The notes under the pieces are model-generated. The model saw nothing but the letters and a program-made list of their open reading frames with translations, did not search any database and had not been told where the DNA came from. A stretch of DNA of 64,000 nucleotides. Source: Brienomyrus brachyistius (taxonomy: Eukaryota > Chordata > Actinopteri > Osteoglossiformes > Mormyridae). Positions 18,775 to 64,000 of the stretch are shown here, piece by piece. The stretch spans positions 14,882,527-14,946,526 of the forward strand of contig NC_064551.1 of assembly GCF_023856365.1 (NCBI RefSeq), written 5' to 3'. The first letter of the stretch is position 1; each line of letters begins with the position of its first letter. The position numbers and the translations under genes were made by a program.

Positions 18775-18965
18775 CCAAGAGGTCGGCATGTGAGTGTGCC
18801 TGGCCCTTTAAGGGGGCTGCGCCGGGCGTCGGGGGCGCACCTTCCGCGCTACCTGCCCTCTATTGGCCACCCGGACCGCGACGCTCCGCCGTAATTTCAA
18901 ACGAGGGGACGAATGGGGCAGAACAAATTACAAATCTGACTGGGGACTCGACCCTTCTGCAGCAC
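18775..18965 (+). promoter_or_regulatory. ccdc85c candidate promoter (GC-rich, CCAAT)
   Basis: CpG-dense sequence with GGCCCTTTAAGGG (from about 18800), GC-rich boxes (GGGGGCGCAC) and an inverted CCAAT (ATTGGC at about 18863). No clear TATA box is seen. It fits a CpG-island promoter about 650-800 bp upstream of the start codon at 19608. The start site itself cannot be placed. Confidence 0.5.
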
Positions 18966-19559
18966 GTAAGCGCCTTTGCTCCTCAGTTATTTTAATGACC
19001 TTTTCATGTACGGTTTCCCTTTTCAGAGTAGGCTAATACTTTTGATCCGTGTTAGAAGTTTAAAATACGACAATCCCGTGCAGACGGTTCAGAGTAGATT
19101 TTGAAGTATATTATATTTTAGATTTATAGGGGGAAAAACACGCTGATATTCTTGCATGGTCTGTAGCTGCCTCGCCACGGAATACGAACCACGAGTATTT
19201 TTCATCGATCATTCTCTATGTGTCTTGGGACTGTGATGAAGACGGCTGATGCGTTTCAATAATCTAACAGAGAATCTGGCAAATAGAAGAAGCTTATTAA
19301 ATCGCTACTTTCCAGTATTTACCTTATTAGACAAATAAGGACTATTGGAGCAGTTTGAAGCTTGCCGATCATTTTGGATGAGCCTCGGGAGCCGCAGAGC
19401 TTTTACATTTTCATATTTATTTATTTGCTCTATTGCTTTGCATTCCGGTAGTTTGCTATTTAGTTACACTCGGCACCTTGACTTTCCGACTGTCTGTACC
19501 ATGCCTTCAGTTGTGGTTACAGTGTCACCCTCAAGGTTCGGCTAACACGTTTCCTATAG

Positions 19560-62028
<42,469 letters not shown>

Positions 62029-63731
62029 TGTGACGATCCCAGTGTCCAAGGACAGCAGGGGATGGGTATGGGTCCACACACCATGAAATGCTGCCCCCAA
62101 TGCTGGATCCTCACCCGCCCAATGAACGGCCCATATTACATCGAGCCAAATTTTTTTTAGTTTCATTTTAATTTACCTGCAAAGTATTTAAAACTGGCAA
62201 CTAGCTTTTAATATGTGACATCTTCCGGAAGCATACACATTTAACTCCGTTCTGCATTTGTGTCGAACCTTTCCTCAGTGCAGCTGGTGACAGTGTTTGC
62301 GGTTTAGGTCTGCGCAGTGTTGCGCAGATGCAGTCCAGTGTATATTCATCCCAACCACGGAGCAGCATTGTGGCGACGCAGTGGAAATGTCATGCATCGC
62401 CCGTAGTGCGGAGAAACTCTTTATTGTGCTGGTTTTCTCCTGGTTGAATAATAGCTAAGGGTTTGTTTGTGAAACCTGTGACGACATAGCTCCCTATGCC
62501 TGAGAATGAAGTATTTTCTAAAAGTAGAAATCACCTTTAAACAGACGTTTAACAGAAGAGAGCTGTAGTGATAAAAGTGTAAAAGATGTACAAAGCCATA
62601 GCCTCTACTTCACCCTCGCTATTTGTGTTGTATTATAGAGTGACCCTGTGGGTCCTGTTATCATTCATTATCATTTTGTATCATTTGTTTAAAAAGCACA
62701 TGGGCTAAAGCCCAAAGCAGGGAAAATGACAAACAAGCAATCAATGGTTCCTGTATCCCCAGACAAAATTGCTAACCAGATAGGTGGGGGGCATGTCCTA
62801 CCACCCTGGAAAGGCCGGGGACAACGCAGTGTCAAGATACAAAATCGATGTCATCTTTTCAGCATTGACAGATTGCCCGAATGACAATGTGCATATTGAT
62901 TCAATCAAGATGACTACATCTTGATTTTTACCTTATAAGCTTTTTTTTTTTTTTGCAATTTGTTGTATTGAATATTTTTTTATAATGATACAGAAGGTTG
63001 GACATATGCTAGGTTCCTCTGTCCACCTGATTTGTCACTTTATGAGGTGTAAATGATAGCTATACAAGATAACGCAATATATAACATTTCCATCAAAAGT
63101 GAATACGTTCTTAGTGCTTAATTCTCTAGCCACAAACGTTATACAGCAGAGTAAGACATTAATTAACCATCGAATGATGCAGCAGGTGGAAGTCAGTATT
63201 CTGAAGCAATCTTTACTTTTAGTGTGGGGATACATGAACCAGTATTGAAAAAGAGAAAATCTAGGTATTTCCAGATGTGAAAATATGAGTGTTAATCACA
63301 GAGGACTTCCAAATTAGCGTGACACGTGATCATAAAAAGAGAAACATGCCTACATGAAGATATTACGAACCTGCTTTGAAAATCTAATAATGGACAAAAG
63401 TGACCTTTTTTAAAATGTTGAAGATAAATCTGATTTTTATACGATTTGGATACAAAGTGCTTTTGATTATTTTTAACAAACCGGAACGTGGCGCGCTTGT
63501 ATGCGGACGAGGCACAGATTTGGAAGCTCCGTTTATTAAGTCTCTGTAAATGTGTGAACCGAAACCCCGCATCTACAATGCTTTGTCAATGCCAACTCGT
63601 GCAGAGTAACTAGCATGCCTCTGTAACCCCTTATTTCCCACAAATGTGTCTAGCTGAAACTGGATCGATATTTTTAGCAAGGGTTAAAAATATATAAAAC
63701 ATTGGATAGGCCACATTTAGGTGCTTTTGGA

Positions 63732-63737
63732 AATAAA
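63732..63737 (+). terminator. ccdc85c candidate poly(A) signal 1
   Basis: AATAAA followed within 40 bp by a T/GT-rich element (TTTGTAGTTTGTATATTTTC), a good downstream signal. Confidence 0.5.
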
Positions 63738-63956
63738 TACTTCCTTTGTAGTTTGTATATTTTCTATGTCAGTAAAGTTGTTGTATAGCCATGCCTGATT
63801 TCTTTGTGGTGAACGACTACTCCCCCCTGGCGGCCAGACTGAGAATCACCACATTCATTTACACATGGGTGATTTAGAGCTGGCCACTTGTGATTTCATT
63901 TTATAATGTACATTTTAAATGTACAAATAGTTGAAGACATGTAGCATTTTGACAAT

Positions 63957-63962
63957 AATAAA
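63957..63962 (+). terminator. ccdc85c candidate poly(A) signal 2
   Basis: AATAAA near the end of the window. The downstream element lies partly outside, so use cannot be judged. Confidence 0.4.
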
Positions 63963-64000
63963 CTGTTGAGAATATTAATAGTAAATAGGCATTTTTCAGT

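Larger units (their letters stand above)
62029..63990 (+). other. ccdc85c 3' untranslated region
   Basis: About 1.9 kb without open frames of interest after the stop codon, T-rich in places (62941-62955), leading to two poly(A) signals. Its extent is inferred from the signals only. Confidence 0.5.

Overview
The window is vertebrate nuclear DNA, almost certainly from a ray-finned (teleost-type) fish. The evidence is multi-exon genes with GT/AG introns, Tc1-like transposons, tRNA-headed SINEs of the V-SINE (DANA-like) type, hAT and Tigger-like fragments, LINE remnants and long microsatellites. The species cannot be named from this sequence.

Three protein genes can be rebuilt exon by exon. (1) cyp46a1 (+ strand, 14 coding exons from 1568 to 7331) is a CYP46A1-type cytochrome P450; only its first exon, carrying the membrane anchor, lies outside the window. 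(2) hhipl1 (- strand, 9 exons from 17331 down to 10099) encodes a 799-residue secreted protein with a signal peptide, a cysteine-rich folate-receptor-like domain, a glucose/sorbosone-dehydrogenase propeller and a C-terminal SRCR domain. (3) ccdc85c (+ strand, 6 exons from 19608 to 62028) encodes a 389-residue coiled-coil junction protein spread over 42 kb, with a 25.8-kb first intron. The same three genes are neighbours on human chromosome 14q32, so this is a conserved block. cyp46a1 appears flipped relative to the human order. A complete tRNA-Thr(TGT) gene lies between cyp46a1 and hhipl1.

Layout: 8-1459 Tc1-like element with very long inverted arms, in cyp46a1 intron 1; 1568-7331 cyp46a1 with LINE, SINE and foldback insertions in its introns; 7332-10098 convergent intergenic region with a Tigger-like element (8576-9252) and the tRNA; 10099-17331 hhipl1, whose introns hold two V-SINE copies, a gypsy-type solo LTR with a 5-bp target duplication and a near-perfect 29-bp hairpin; 17332-19607 intergenic promoter region with a hhipl1 TATA box and a (GATA)15 microsatellite; 19608-62028 ccdc85c with several tandem arrays, a LINE reverse-transcriptase fossil (about 51000-52110), hAT pieces and a young, internally deleted Tc1 element (57461-58633); 62029-64000 ccdc85c 3' UTR with two poly(A) signals.

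The three genes do not form a pathway. CYP46A1 hydroxylates cholesterol in the endoplasmic reticulum, HHIPL1 is an extracellular relative of the Hedgehog-binding protein HHIP, and CCDC85C acts at apical junctions of neural epithelium. I found no undescribed molecular system. The items most worth following are the cyp46a1 orientation change, a CpG-rich candidate alternative first exon inside ccdc85c intron 1 (about 30168-30515), the Tc1 element whose internal deletion leaves an open reading frame, and the hairpin and tandem-array structures.
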